The translations under genes were made by a program, and so were the position numbers. From Bryobacterales bacterium F-183 (GTDB lineage: Bacteria; Acidobacteriota; Terriglobia; Bryobacterales; Bryobacteraceae): a DNA stretch of 64,000 bases. Of the stretch, positions 43,608 through 51,540 are shown one piece after another (position 1 is the first letter of the stretch; every line of letters starts with the position of its first letter). The notes beneath the pieces were generated by a model. That model saw nothing but the letters and a program-made list of their open reading frames with translations. It did not search any database and was not told the origin of the DNA. The stretch lies in NCBI GenBank assembly GCA_016865505.2, contig AP025252.1:4154001-4218000 (forward strand), in the 5' to 3' direction.

Positions 43608-43908
43608 GGACCCGATCCCGGTCGATTTCCTGTTGCAGGCTACCTTTGCGCGCCGGTTCTGCAACTATGTCTACGGGGCAACCCAGCAATGCGCCAAGCT
43701 TCGCACGCAGTTGCTCTTTGCGCCAGAAGTAGTCGAGCCCGCCGTCAGAAAAGCGCTCGGAAAGCCGCACTGCCAAATCGACATCCTTCGGTGCCACTTC
43801 ACCGCGCGCCATCGATCCAAACAGAGACGCGCTCGTTACGCCCTCCGATTGCAACTCGGCAGCGTGGCTTCGCAGGATCTCCAGCACCTCTTCGCGCCTC
43901 ATGTCCAC
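43597..43908 (-). CDS. mntA: MntA-like nucleotidyltransferase antitoxin
   Basis: 103 residues. The minimal nucleotidyltransferase motif is complete: SASLFGSMARGEVAPKDVDLAV near 26-47, with the GSx10DxD catalytic pattern (GSMARG and DVD). Proteins of this group AMPylate and so silence HepT toxins (type VII toxin-antitoxin systems). AGGTAGGA precedes the start; a GTG at 43908 and an ATG at 43902 are both possible. The pair lies between the amidase and the PQQ dehydrogenase genes on the same strand. Confidence 0.88.
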   Translation of the reverse strand: MDMRREEVLEILRSHAAELQSEGVTSASLFGSMARGEVAPKDVDLAVRLSERFSDGGLDYFWRKEQLRAKLGALLGCPVDIVAEPARKGSLQQEIDRDRVLVF

Positions 43909-43916
43909 ATCCTACC

Positions 43917-45719
43917 TCAGGGCAGCGTAAATGCAATCAACGAATCCCCCATCGTCGTCTTCAGCTTCCCATGCCCGCCAGCGGCAATCACCACGTACTG
44001 CTTCCCATTCACGCTATACGTCATCGGCGTCGCCTGCGCCCCCGCCGGCAGTCTATACGTCCACAACTCCTTCCCACTCTGTACATCAAAAGCGCGAATG
44101 TAGTTATCCATCGCCGCACCAATAAACACTAGCCCTCCCGCCGTCACCATCGGACCTCCCAGGTTCGGCGTCCCCGTCGCGAACGACACCGGCACCGGCG
44201 CGATGTCCCTCGTCGTACCCAGCGGCACCTGCCACTTGATCTCGCCCTTATTCAGATCAATCGCCGACAGCGCGCCCCAAGGCGGCTCCGTACACGGCAT
44301 CCCAATCGCAGACTTGATCACTTGCCGCATCATTCCGTACGGCGCTCCACGCATCCGGTTGAACTCCGCCTCCGGAAACTGCTTCCGCATCTCATCCCAC
44401 TTCGCGCGATCCACCAACTGCAGCCGGAAGATAAAGTGATTCGTATTCGCGTACACCATCCCGCTCGCGTTATCGTACGCGACGCTCCCCCAGTTGCTCC
44501 CGCCCACGATGCTCGGCCCCATTACCGTACCCTGCAGGCTCGGCGGCGTATAAATGCCCTCATTCCGCAGCCCCTGCATCCGGCTCTCACATCCCGAACG
44601 GTCAAACGGCGTCACTCCCCAGGCCTTGGCCGGTTGGATGCTCACCAGAGGCGGTGGCGACACCGGAAACGGCTGGGTCGGCGACGTCCACTCGCCCGGC
44701 ACATCGGATTTCGGCACCGGTCTCTCCTCCACCGGAATCAGCGGCTTCCCCGTCAGCCTATCCAGGACGAACAGCAGCCCCATTTTGGTCGCCTGCAGGA
44801 CCGCAGGCTTCCCTTTGTACTCAATCAACACCGGTTGCGACGCGATATCGTAGTCCCAGAGATCATGGTGCGTCGTCTGAAATCCCCACAAGAACTCGCC
44901 CGTGGACGCCCGCAGCGCCACCACCGAGTTCGCCCAGCGATTCTCCCCCGGCCGCTCGCCACCCCAATGGTCCGGCGATGCCGACCCCGTCGGGATAAAC
45001 ACCATATCTCGACCCGGATCCGCGCTCAGCGTCGACCATGCATTCGCGGCCCCGGCATTCTTCTCCCCGGGAATCGGCTCCCACCGCCACAACAGCTTCC
45101 CGGTCCGCACATCGTACCCGCGAACCGCCCCCGACGACATCTTGGTCCGCGTATTGTCATCAATGGCCGACCCCGTGACCACCACATCATTCACCACCGT
45201 CGGCGCCGACGTCACGTGATACTCGCCGTTGTACTGTGCCCCCACATCTTCGCCCAGCGATACCTGGAACCGCTGCTGGCCACTCGCCGCATCCACCGCG
45301 ATCAGCCGCGCATCCACCGTACACAGCAGAATCCGCGCCTCCCCGGTCTTGCGATCCTTCCAGTACGCCACCCCGCGCGAGACAAATCCGTCGCCGGCCT
45401 CATTCTTCTGGTTCGTCTTGGGATCGTAAATCCACTTCACCTTGCCGCTCACCGGGTCCACCGCGAACACCCGGTTGAACGGGGTAGGGAAGTACAGCGT
45501 ACCGTCCACCACCAACGGCGTCGCTTGAAACGCCGACGGACTCTTGAAGTCCTTGAAGTGCCGCACGTCCCCGTGGTGTACCGTCCAAGCCTCCTTTAAC
45601 CGCCCGACATTCGTCCGGTCAATCTGCTGCAACGGTGAGAATCTCGTACCCTCAGGCCCGCCGCCATACGCAGTCCAATCCGTCAAAGCCAGCGCACTCA
45701 GCGCCACAATCGCAAACAT
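43917..45719 (-). CDS. PQQ-dependent quinoprotein dehydrogenase (glucose/quinate type)
   Basis: 600 residues, an eight-bladed propeller. A short hydrophobic N-terminus (FAIVALSALALTDW) may be a signal peptide, and the multi-helix N-terminal domain of membrane-bound glucose dehydrogenase is absent. Family blocks are GGGPEGTRFSPLQQI near 18-32, TSAPTVVNDVVVTGSAIDDNT near 170, THHDLWDYDIASQPVLIEY near 280 and WGVTPFDRSGCESR near 370, then the propeller closing strand near 560-600. Such enzymes oxidise sugars or quinate in the periplasm and pass electrons to a quinone or cytochrome. Diverges from the TolB/TPR gene by 66 bp. Confidence 0.9.
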   Translation of the reverse strand: MFAIVALSALALTDWTAYGGGPEGTRFSPLQQIDRTNVGRLKEAWTVHHGDVRHFKDFKSPSAFQATPLVVDGTLYFPTPFNRVFAVDPVSGKVKWIYDPKTNQKNEAGDGFVSRGVAYWKDRKTGEARILLCTVDARLIAVDAASGQQRFQVSLGEDVGAQYNGEYHVTSAPTVVNDVVVTGSAIDDNTRTKMSSGAVRGYDVRTGKLLWRWEPIPGEKNAGAANAWSTLSADPGRDMVFIPTGSASPDHWGGERPGENRWANSVVALRASTGEFLWGFQTTHHDLWDYDIASQPVLIEYKGKPAVLQATKMGLLFVLDRLTGKPLIPVEERPVPKSDVPGEWTSPTQPFPVSPPPLVSIQPAKAWGVTPFDRSGCESRMQGLRNEGIYTPPSLQGTVMGPSIVGGSNWGSVAYDNASGMVYANTNHFIFRLQLVDRAKWDEMRKQFPEAEFNRMRGAPYGMMRQVIKSAIGMPCTEPPWGALSAIDLNKGEIKWQVPLGTTRDIAPVPVSFATGTPNLGGPMVTAGGLVFIGAAMDNYIRAFDVQSGKELWTYRLPAGAQATPMTYSVNGKQYVVIAAGGHGKLKTTMGDSLIAFTLP

Positions 45720-45785
45720 AAGTCCAGTAAACCCGAAACTCCCGGGAAAGGCGAGAAATTCGGGGTAAACTTAACGGTATACGCT

Positions 45786-47639
45786 TTGCAGGTGAATAAC
45801 TTAGACGCCGCGGCAATCCGCGCCCAACTCGACCGGATTCTCGCGAGCCCAGGCTTCCGCGACGCTGGCCGCATCGGTCCCTTGCTCGCCTACCTCGTCG
45901 ACAAGACCCTCGCCGGAGACACCGCCTCGCTCAAAGAAAGCGTTCTCGGTGTCGAAGTCTTCCAGCGCCCCGCCGGCTACGATCCGCGTACCGACCCCAT
46001 CGTTCGCGTCGATGCCCGCCGCCTTCGCTCCCGCCTCGAAGAGTTTTACAAAGCCAACCCCGCCGAACCGATCGTCATCGATCTACCCAAAGGCGGCTAC
46101 CAGCCGATGTTCCAGCAGCGTTCCGAGGCCCCACAACGAACAGCCGTACCCGAGCCCAAAGCCCGCCTCCGCATCAGCGGACCCGCGCTCGTCTTCATCT
46201 TCCTCACCATCGCGTCCTTCGGAATCATGGGCTTGATGTACCTCGGCCAGCGTGCCAAGAAAGCCGAAAAGCCCGCCATCGCCGTACTCCCGTTCCGCAA
46301 CCTCAGTTCCGATGCAGACAATCAGTATTTCAGCGACGGCCTCACCATAGAGCTCATCGATGCACTCTCCCGCATCGAGAATCTCCGCGTCATCAGTTGG
46401 AACACCGCCAACCTCTACCGCAGCAAAGCCGGCAACCTCGCCGAACTGCGTACCGAACTCAACGCCGCTGCCGTACTCGACGGCTCCGTCCGCAAACAAG
46501 GTAATCGTATCCGCGTCACCGCGCAACTTGTGGACACCGCCCGCGGCAACACCATGTGGTCCCAAACCTGGGAACCCGAATCGACAGACGTCTTCAAGAT
46601 CCAGGAAGCACTCGCCAAGTCCATCGTCTATGCTCTCCGCGTACAGATGAGCGCCGACCCCAGCCAATTGCTCATCCCGCAGCGCGCCGCCAATCTCGAC
46701 GCCTACAACGACTATCTGCGCGCCCGCTACCACCGCAACTCCATGTCGTTCGACGGCCTTCTGAAGAGCTCCGAGTACGCCCGAAAAGCCATCGAAGGCG
46801 ACCCCACCTACGCTCCGGCCTACGCTCTCCTCGCGTGGAACACCACCATGCTCGGCTACTACGGCCGCCTCCCCATGCGCGAAGCCGCTGCCGAAAGCCG
46901 CAAGCTCGCCCAAAAGGCCATCCAAATGGACCCCAGGTCTGCCGAAGCCCACGCCGCTCTAGGCACCGCGCTCGCCATCGGCGAATGGAAGTTTGCGGAG
47001 GCCCGCCAGTACACCCTCCGTGCCATCGACCTCAACCCCGGCTCCTCAGAGGCCCGCGTCGCGTACGTCCTCGCGTACCTCCTGCCCATGGCTCGTCTCG
47101 AAGAGGCGGAAATGGAAATGGACCGCGCCACCAAGGATGACCCGTTGTCGTTCTGGTCCAATTTCCTCGCCGGCTACGTCGCGCAGCAAACACCCGGGCA
47201 TGAGGCCAAGGCCGTCGCCTACTACGACAAAGCCATTGAGGTGTACCCCAGCTTCAACGATCTCCTCTGGGACCGAGGCATGGCGCTCGCCTACGCGGGC
47301 CGCAAGCAGGAAGCGCTGGCCGCCTTCCGCGCCTGTGGGGACGCCAAGAATGAAAAGGATTGGTCGCCAGGACCCGTGGAATACGCCCTACTCGGGGAAA
47401 AAGAAAAAGCAATCGCCGCAGCCAAGAAGCAGACCTGGCTGCGTCCCATCGAGCGGGCTCGCGCCTACGCTGTGGTGGGGGAAACCCAGTTGGCGCTCTC
47501 CGAACTCGATGCCGCGCTAGCCGCGTCCGAGCCGCAGTTGATGTTCATCAAGGTCGACCGCCGCCTCACCAGCCTTCGTCAGGACCCGCGCTTCCAAGCC
47601 CTGCTCCAAAAAATCGGCCTGACAGCTACTTCTCAGTAA
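45786..47639 (+). CDS. Membrane TolB-domain/TPR protein
   Basis: 617 residues from TTG 45786; GTG 45792 is two codons later. Residues 1-110 form a small domain (IRAQLDRILASPGF and DPIVRVDARRLRSRLEEFY) common in acidobacterial regulators and probably DNA-binding or dimerising. A membrane helix follows (LVFIFLTIASFGIMGLMYLG, about 134-153). Residues 160-300 are a TolB/FlgO-like domain (AIAVLPFRNLSSDADNQYFSDG), and 300-615 are TPR repeats (AEAHAALGTALAIGEWKFAEA). This layout resembles CadC-type one-component regulators with a cytoplasmic head and periplasmic sensing arm. The last residues overlap the 3' end of the convergent BON gene by 14 bp. Confidence 0.87.
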   Translation: MQVNNLDAAAIRAQLDRILASPGFRDAGRIGPLLAYLVDKTLAGDTASLKESVLGVEVFQRPAGYDPRTDPIVRVDARRLRSRLEEFYKANPAEPIVIDLPKGGYQPMFQQRSEAPQRTAVPEPKARLRISGPALVFIFLTIASFGIMGLMYLGQRAKKAEKPAIAVLPFRNLSSDADNQYFSDGLTIELIDALSRIENLRVISWNTANLYRSKAGNLAELRTELNAAAVLDGSVRKQGNRIRVTAQLVDTARGNTMWSQTWEPESTDVFKIQEALAKSIVYALRVQMSADPSQLLIPQRAANLDAYNDYLRARYHRNSMSFDGLLKSSEYARKAIEGDPTYAPAYALLAWNTTMLGYYGRLPMREAAAESRKLAQKAIQMDPRSAEAHAALGTALAIGEWKFAEARQYTLRAIDLNPGSSEARVAYVLAYLLPMARLEEAEMEMDRATKDDPLSFWSNFLAGYVAQQTPGHEAKAVAYYDKAIEVYPSFNDLLWDRGMALAYAGRKQEALAAFRACGDAKNEKDWSPGPVEYALLGEKEKAIAAAKKQTWLRPIERARAYAVVGETQLALSELDAALAASEPQLMFIKVDRRLTSLRQDPRFQALLQKIGLTATSQ

Positions 47640-47916
47640 TCACCAGTTGATTGGTGACGGACTTCACGCCCTTCACCTTCTTCGCCTGCTTTTCCGCCGC
47701 CGCCTTCTGCTTTTCGGACTCCACCGGACCCGTTAAGATCACAGCGCCGTTCTTTACCTCGACCTTGATCCGTCCCGCGCCACCCGTGTCGCGATTCCCC
47801 GCCAGCCGGATGCGTACCGCGTCCTCAATTCGCCCGTCTTCCGTTCCCGGCGCAGCCGTTCCCTGGCCAAACGCCGAAACGGCAAGCATAACGATGACCG
47901 CGATGCGATTTCTCAT
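47626..47916 (-). CDS. Exported BON-domain protein
   Basis: 96 residues from ATG 47916, which gives a signal peptide (NRIAVIVMLAVSAFGQG); a longer frame to 47952 adds twelve unconvincing residues. The mature part is one BON domain: DAVRIRLAGNRDTGGAGRIKVEVKNGAVILTGPVES and KKVKGVKSVTNQLVI. BON domains bind lipid or other envelope parts and protect against osmotic shock. It is convergent with the TolB/TPR gene and divergent from the ECF sigma gene. Confidence 0.87.
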   Translation of the reverse strand: MRNRIAVIVMLAVSAFGQGTAAPGTEDGRIEDAVRIRLAGNRDTGGAGRIKVEVKNGAVILTGPVESEKQKAAAEKQAKKVKGVKSVTNQLVITEK

Positions 47917-47969
47917 GGCTTTATGCTGGCACATCCAAAGGACTGCAAACAAGGATCTTATTTTGTTAA

Positions 47970-47993
47970 GCGGGTAAAGTCGAACTTACCCGC
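47970..47993 (+). promoter_or_regulatory. 8-bp inverted repeat upstream of the ECF sigma operon
   Basis: GCGGGTAA (47970-47977), an 8-nt loop and TTACCCGC (47986-47993) form a perfect stem about 65 bp before the ATG of the ECF gene. A smaller stem (CGGT/ACCG) follows at about 48000-48013. No T run of useful length follows. It may be an operator or a leader hairpin. Confidence 0.5.
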
Positions 47994-48057
47994 ATTTTAC
48001 GGTGTTTTAACCGCCAAATACAGACCGCAACTGTCATCAGAACGTACACTTCAATCA

Positions 48058-48687
48058 ATGGACGTGATTATGGCCAAAACAACGGCACTCGGCGTGGACG
48101 TCGAACTCGACGCCCAACTGATGATGAACATCAAGGAAGGGCAGGCGGAATGCTTCGAACAGCTCACCACCCGCCATCGCCGCCGTCTCATCCATTGGCT
48201 CTTCCGCATGGTGCAGGACCGCGCCATTGCCGAAGAACTCGCCCAGGAAGTCTTCCTCCGCGTTTACATGTCGCGCGAAAGCTACCAGCCCACCGCACGT
48301 TTCACCACCTGGCTCTATCGCATCGCTAACAACCGCGCCCTCAACTGGATTCGCGACCATTCCGGCGAAAGCCGCCGAGAAAGCCTCGACGCGATCCCAA
48401 CCCGTGGCGTCCGCCGCCAATACGCCGACGCTGCTGGAACCGTTGCCGAACGTCTCCTCACCGAGGAAGCGGAAACCGAGTTCCAGGCCACCGTACGCCG
48501 CGCCATCATGGGCCTTCCTGCCCGTCAGCGCGCCGCCGTCCTCATGCACAAGTACGAAAACATGGAATACGCCCAGATCGCGGAGGCTCTCGGATGCAAC
48601 GTCAGCACCGTGAAATCCATCCTCTGGCGGGCGTATACTACGCTTCGGACGCGTCTTGCTCCACTCTCCGCACGCCGGGCGCATTAA
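48058..48687 (+). CDS. ECF (group 4) sigma factor
   Basis: 209 residues; ATG 48058 preferred, ATG 48070 also possible. Region 2 spans GQAECFEQLTTRHRRRLIHWLFRMVQDRAIAEELAQEVFLRVYMSRESY (about 24-72) with TWLYRIANNRALNWIRDH (about 84-101). Region 4 is LPARQRAAVLMHKYENMEYAQIAEALGCNVSTVKSILWRAYTTLR (about 155-200). This is the ECF architecture with no region 3. The usual anti-sigma gene is absent; instead a histidine kinase gene starts 18 bp later and a response regulator follows. That arrangement links the sigma factor to two-component signalling. Confidence 0.93.
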   Translation: MDVIMAKTTALGVDVELDAQLMMNIKEGQAECFEQLTTRHRRRLIHWLFRMVQDRAIAEELAQEVFLRVYMSRESYQPTARFTTWLYRIANNRALNWIRDHSGESRRESLDAIPTRGVRRQYADAAGTVAERLLTEEAETEFQATVRRAIMGLPARQRAAVLMHKYENMEYAQIAEALGCNVSTVKSILWRAYTTLRTRLAPLSARRAH

Positions 48688-48705
48688 AACCAAAACGAAA
48701 CACAC

Positions 48706-50679
48706 ATGAGCCGCTGGATCGACAACCTCGCAGAGTATGGTGCCTCGCCTCGCACCGTACGGGTCATCGGCGTTCTACTTCTCGCCTCTTTGCTCGCCCT
48801 CGCCGCCCTGCAATACTATTGGATCGGCCAACTCAGCGAAGCGAAGAAAACCGAAATGGAGGCCGCTCTGCAAGCCTCTGCCGTACGCTTCACCGGCGAA
48901 TTCAACCGCGAAATCGGCCGCATGTTCGGCGCTCTCCTCATCGGTCGAAACTGGTCAGAAGCCGACGGCGGCATCGAGCGCTACGTCGACCGCTACCGTT
49001 TCTGGTCCTCGTCCACCGCTCACCCCAGAGTCGCCAAACGCTTCTTCGTCACCCGCGGCAAAGAGATTCTTCTCCTTGACACCGAAGAGATGGAGTTTGT
49101 CGAATCCTCCTGGCCCACCGAATGGGCCAGCCTCCGTGAAGACTTGGACACCATCGCCACCCGAGTCGCCAATCGCGGACCCGGACCCTTCCCCCGCCAA
49201 GCCCTCAACGGCGCAGCCGAAAAGCTCCCCGTCCTCATTTCCACGCGCTTCGAACGCGATCCCAGCGGCGAACCCCGCTTCGTCGGGTGGCTCCTCGTTG
49301 AACTCGACATCGAGTACTTTCAGAACGAACTGCTGCCCGAAATGGCCAAGCGCAACTTCGCCGCCAACTACAAAGTCCTCATCACCAGCCGTACCAACCA
49401 GGACCGCGTCATCTTCTCCACCGACGATCCCAACTCGTTCAAAGAGTCAGACTACGAAGTCACCATGTTCGACGTCATGCCCAATGAAGACCGTAACCGT
49501 CGATTCGGTGGCCGTGGCGGACCAGGTGGCGGCCCCGGCGGACCAGGTGGCGGCCCCGGCGGACCAGGTGGCGGACCTGGTGGAGGTCCTGGCGCTCCAG
49601 GAGGTGGTGGTCCAGGAGGCGGCGGCCCGCCCCCGCCCCCACGCGACGCAAACGGCGGAGGTCCCCCTCCCGGCTTCGGCCCAGGAGGCCCAGGAGGTCC
49701 AGGCGGCCCTGGTGGCGGACCGGGAGGACCGGGAGGTCCCGGAGGAGGCCCCGGAGGTCCCCAAGGCCGCTGGATTCTCAAGCTCAAACACTCCACGGGC
49801 TCACTCGAACAAGCCGTACAATCGCTGCGCTACAAGAACCTCGGCATCAGCACCGGCATCTTATTGCTGATGGCCATCTCCATCGGAGCCTTTGTGGATT
49901 CGGCTCGCCGCGCCCAACTCCTCGCTCGCCAGCAGATGGAATTCGTGGCCAGCATCTCGCATGAGCTCCGCACACCGCTCACCGTCATCTGCTCGGCAGG
50001 CGACAACCTTGCGGGAGGTGTTGTCAAGAGCGACGCTCAGGTCAAGCGTTACGGCAATCTCGTACGTTCCGAAGGCCGCCGCCTCGCCGACATGGTGGAA
50101 CAGATCTTGGGCTACGCAGGCATTCAGAAAGGCCGCCTGCCTGCACGCGAGCCCGTTGAGCTCGGCAACGTCGTAGACAGCGCCATACATGCCTCCTCGC
50201 AGATTCTGCAGAATAACGGCGTAACCGTCGTACGCGATGTTGAAGATGGCTTGCCACCCGTCTCAGGCGATGCGGCGTCGTTATCGCACACTGTGCAGAA
50301 TCTTCTCACCAACGCAGCCAAGTACGGAGGCGATTGGGTACGCGTCCAAGCGTCGAGCGCCGGCAACGGCAAGGTACGCATCGTTGTAGAAGACCGTGGC
50401 CCCGGCATCGAACCGGCTGAGCTACGTCACATCTTCGAACCGTTTTATCGTGGAAAGAAGGCGGTAGATGATCAGATCCACGGCACTGGCCTGGGCCTGA
50501 GCCTCGTCAAGCGCATCGTGGAAGCGCATTCCGGCAAAGTTTCCGCCGAAAGTACGCCGGGCAAGGGAACCCGCTTTATCCTCGAGTTGCCCGCACTCAC
50601 CAACATTGCGGCAGTGGCAGGAACAAGCGAAACAGAGGAGCAACCCATCCAGGCTGGCGCGCATCCTAGAGAATCATGA
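48706..50679 (+). CDS. Sensor histidine kinase with Gly/Pro-rich extracytoplasmic linker
   Basis: 657 residues. Membrane helix 1 (TVRVIGVLLLASLLALAALQYYW, about 17-39) and helix 2 (ISTGILLLMAISIGAFVDS, about 380-400) bracket a sensor region. Residues about 267-354 are almost only Gly and Pro (GGPGGGPGG-type repeats), encoded partly by a 21-bp tandem repeat. The kinase core is intact: H-box SISHELRTPLTVI near 418, N-box HTVQNLLTNAAKYGG near 525, G1 VVEDRGPGIEP near 562, F-box HIFEPFYRG and G2 GTGLGLSLVKRIV near 592. It should autophosphorylate on the H-box His and pass phosphate to the regulator encoded next, which it overlaps by 4 nt. Repeat length may vary between strains. Confidence 0.93.
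   Translation: MSRWIDNLAEYGASPRTVRVIGVLLLASLLALAALQYYWIGQLSEAKKTEMEAALQASAVRFTGEFNREIGRMFGALLIGRNWSEADGGIERYVDRYRFWSSSTAHPRVAKRFFVTRGKEILLLDTEEMEFVESSWPTEWASLREDLDTIATRVANRGPGPFPRQALNGAAEKLPVLISTRFERDPSGEPRFVGWLLVELDIEYFQNELLPEMAKRNFAANYKVLITSRTNQDRVIFSTDDPNSFKESDYEVTMFDVMPNEDRNRRFGGRGGPGGGPGGPGGGPGGPGGGPGGGPGAPGGGGPGGGGPPPPPRDANGGGPPPGFGPGGPGGPGGPGGGPGGPGGPGGGPGGPQGRWILKLKHSTGSLEQAVQSLRYKNLGISTGILLLMAISIGAFVDSARRAQLLARQQMEFVASISHELRTPLTVICSAGDNLAGGVVKSDAQVKRYGNLVRSEGRRLADMVEQILGYAGIQKGRLPAREPVELGNVVDSAIHASSQILQNNGVTVVRDVEDGLPPVSGDAASLSHTVQNLLTNAAKYGGDWVRVQASSAGNGKVRIVVEDRGPGIEPAELRHIFEPFYRGKKAVDDQIHGTGLGLSLVKRIVEAHSGKVSAESTPGKGTRFILELPALTNIAAVAGTSETEEQPIQAGAHPRES
49516..49578 (+). repeat. 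21-bp tandem repeat inside the histidine kinase gene
   Basis: GGCGGACCAGGTGGCGGCCCC occurs at 49516-49536 and 49537-49557, with a third copy at 49558-49578 that ends in ACCT. Each copy encodes seven residues of Gly-Gly-Pro type. Degenerate Gly/Pro codons continue to about 49767. In-frame length (21 bp, seven codons) means copy-number changes would lengthen or shorten the linker without frameshift. Confidence 0.9.
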
Positions 50680-51365
50680 AACCTCAAGTGTTACTGGTCG
50701 AAGACGAGCCCGGCATTCAGATGATCCTGGCAGATCGTTTGGATTTAGAGGGTTATGAGGTAGACACAGCAGAAGACGGCGACATCGGCCTGCAAAAAGC
50801 ACTAAACGGAAAGTACGACCTCATTATTCTGGACGTCATGCTCCCCAAGAAAAGCGGCTTTGAGGTTTGCCGCACCATGCGCCAGAACAACATCATGACC
50901 CCGGTCCTGATGCTCACGGCAAGGGGCAACGTAGTAGACAAAGTAACAGGACTCCAAATCGGCGCCGACGACTATCTGACCAAGCCGTTCGACACCATGG
51001 AACTAGTGGCCCGCCTGCAAGCCCTCCTCCGCCGTTCGCAGATCCCCGGAGCCCGCCTCTCGGACACCTACGAATTCGCCGACGTAAAAGTGGACTTCAA
51101 ACGCAGCGAAGTCACCCGAGCCGGAGCAGTAGTGCCCATGTCCGCCCGCGAATTCCAACTGCTTCGTTACCTGATCGAGCACCGCGACGAAACGATCTCC
51201 CGGGAAGAACTCCTCAAAGAGGTCTGGGGCTACGAAGCAACGCCGGAGACAAGAACAGTAGACGTCCACATGGCCTGGCTCCGCCAAAAGCTCGAAGAGA
51301 ACCAAAAGTTCCCCAAGCACTTCGTAACCGTAAGAGGCATGGGCTACCGCTTCTCAGAAGTATAA
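50676..51365 (+). CDS. OmpR/PhoB-family response regulator
   Basis: 229 residues. The receiver domain has LLVEDEPGIQM (acidic pair), the phosphorylation Asp in YDLIILDVMLPKKSGFEVC near 52, the switch Thr in VLMLTARG and the Lys in YLTKPFDTMEL near 103. The winged-helix output domain (about 130-228) has SAREFQLLRYLIEHRDETISREELLKEVWGYE and VDVHMAWLRQKLEE. It begins inside the last codons of the kinase gene (ATGA overlap) and completes the ECF-kinase-regulator operon. Confidence 0.95.
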   Translation: MKPQVLLVEDEPGIQMILADRLDLEGYEVDTAEDGDIGLQKALNGKYDLIILDVMLPKKSGFEVCRTMRQNNIMTPVLMLTARGNVVDKVTGLQIGADDYLTKPFDTMELVARLQALLRRSQIPGARLSDTYEFADVKVDFKRSEVTRAGAVVPMSAREFQLLRYLIEHRDETISREELLKEVWGYEATPETRTVDVHMAWLRQKLEENQKFPKHFVTVRGMGYRFSEV

Positions 51366-51540
51366 TCTGACCGATCGATAACAGAACGACGACACTCCAC
51401 CAAAGAGGAATTCATTTCTGAAACGCTATTCTTGTGTGCCGATGCGCCAAGAGTTAGCGCGAGTGTACCTACCCGAACTCGTAAATCACAGCGAGTGCTA
51501 CACTTCAGTACTCTAGCGTCTGGCATTGTGAAGAGGCCCA

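Noticed and set aside
44322-45599. Plus-strand frame of 425 codons opposite the PQQ dehydrogenase
   Set aside because: Composition is extreme (His, Arg, Pro), no motif, and the minus-strand gene is certain.
49447-49796. Two minus-strand frames of Pro/Gly or Ser/Trp-rich composition
   Set aside because: They are shadows of the Gly/Pro repeat in the histidine kinase gene.
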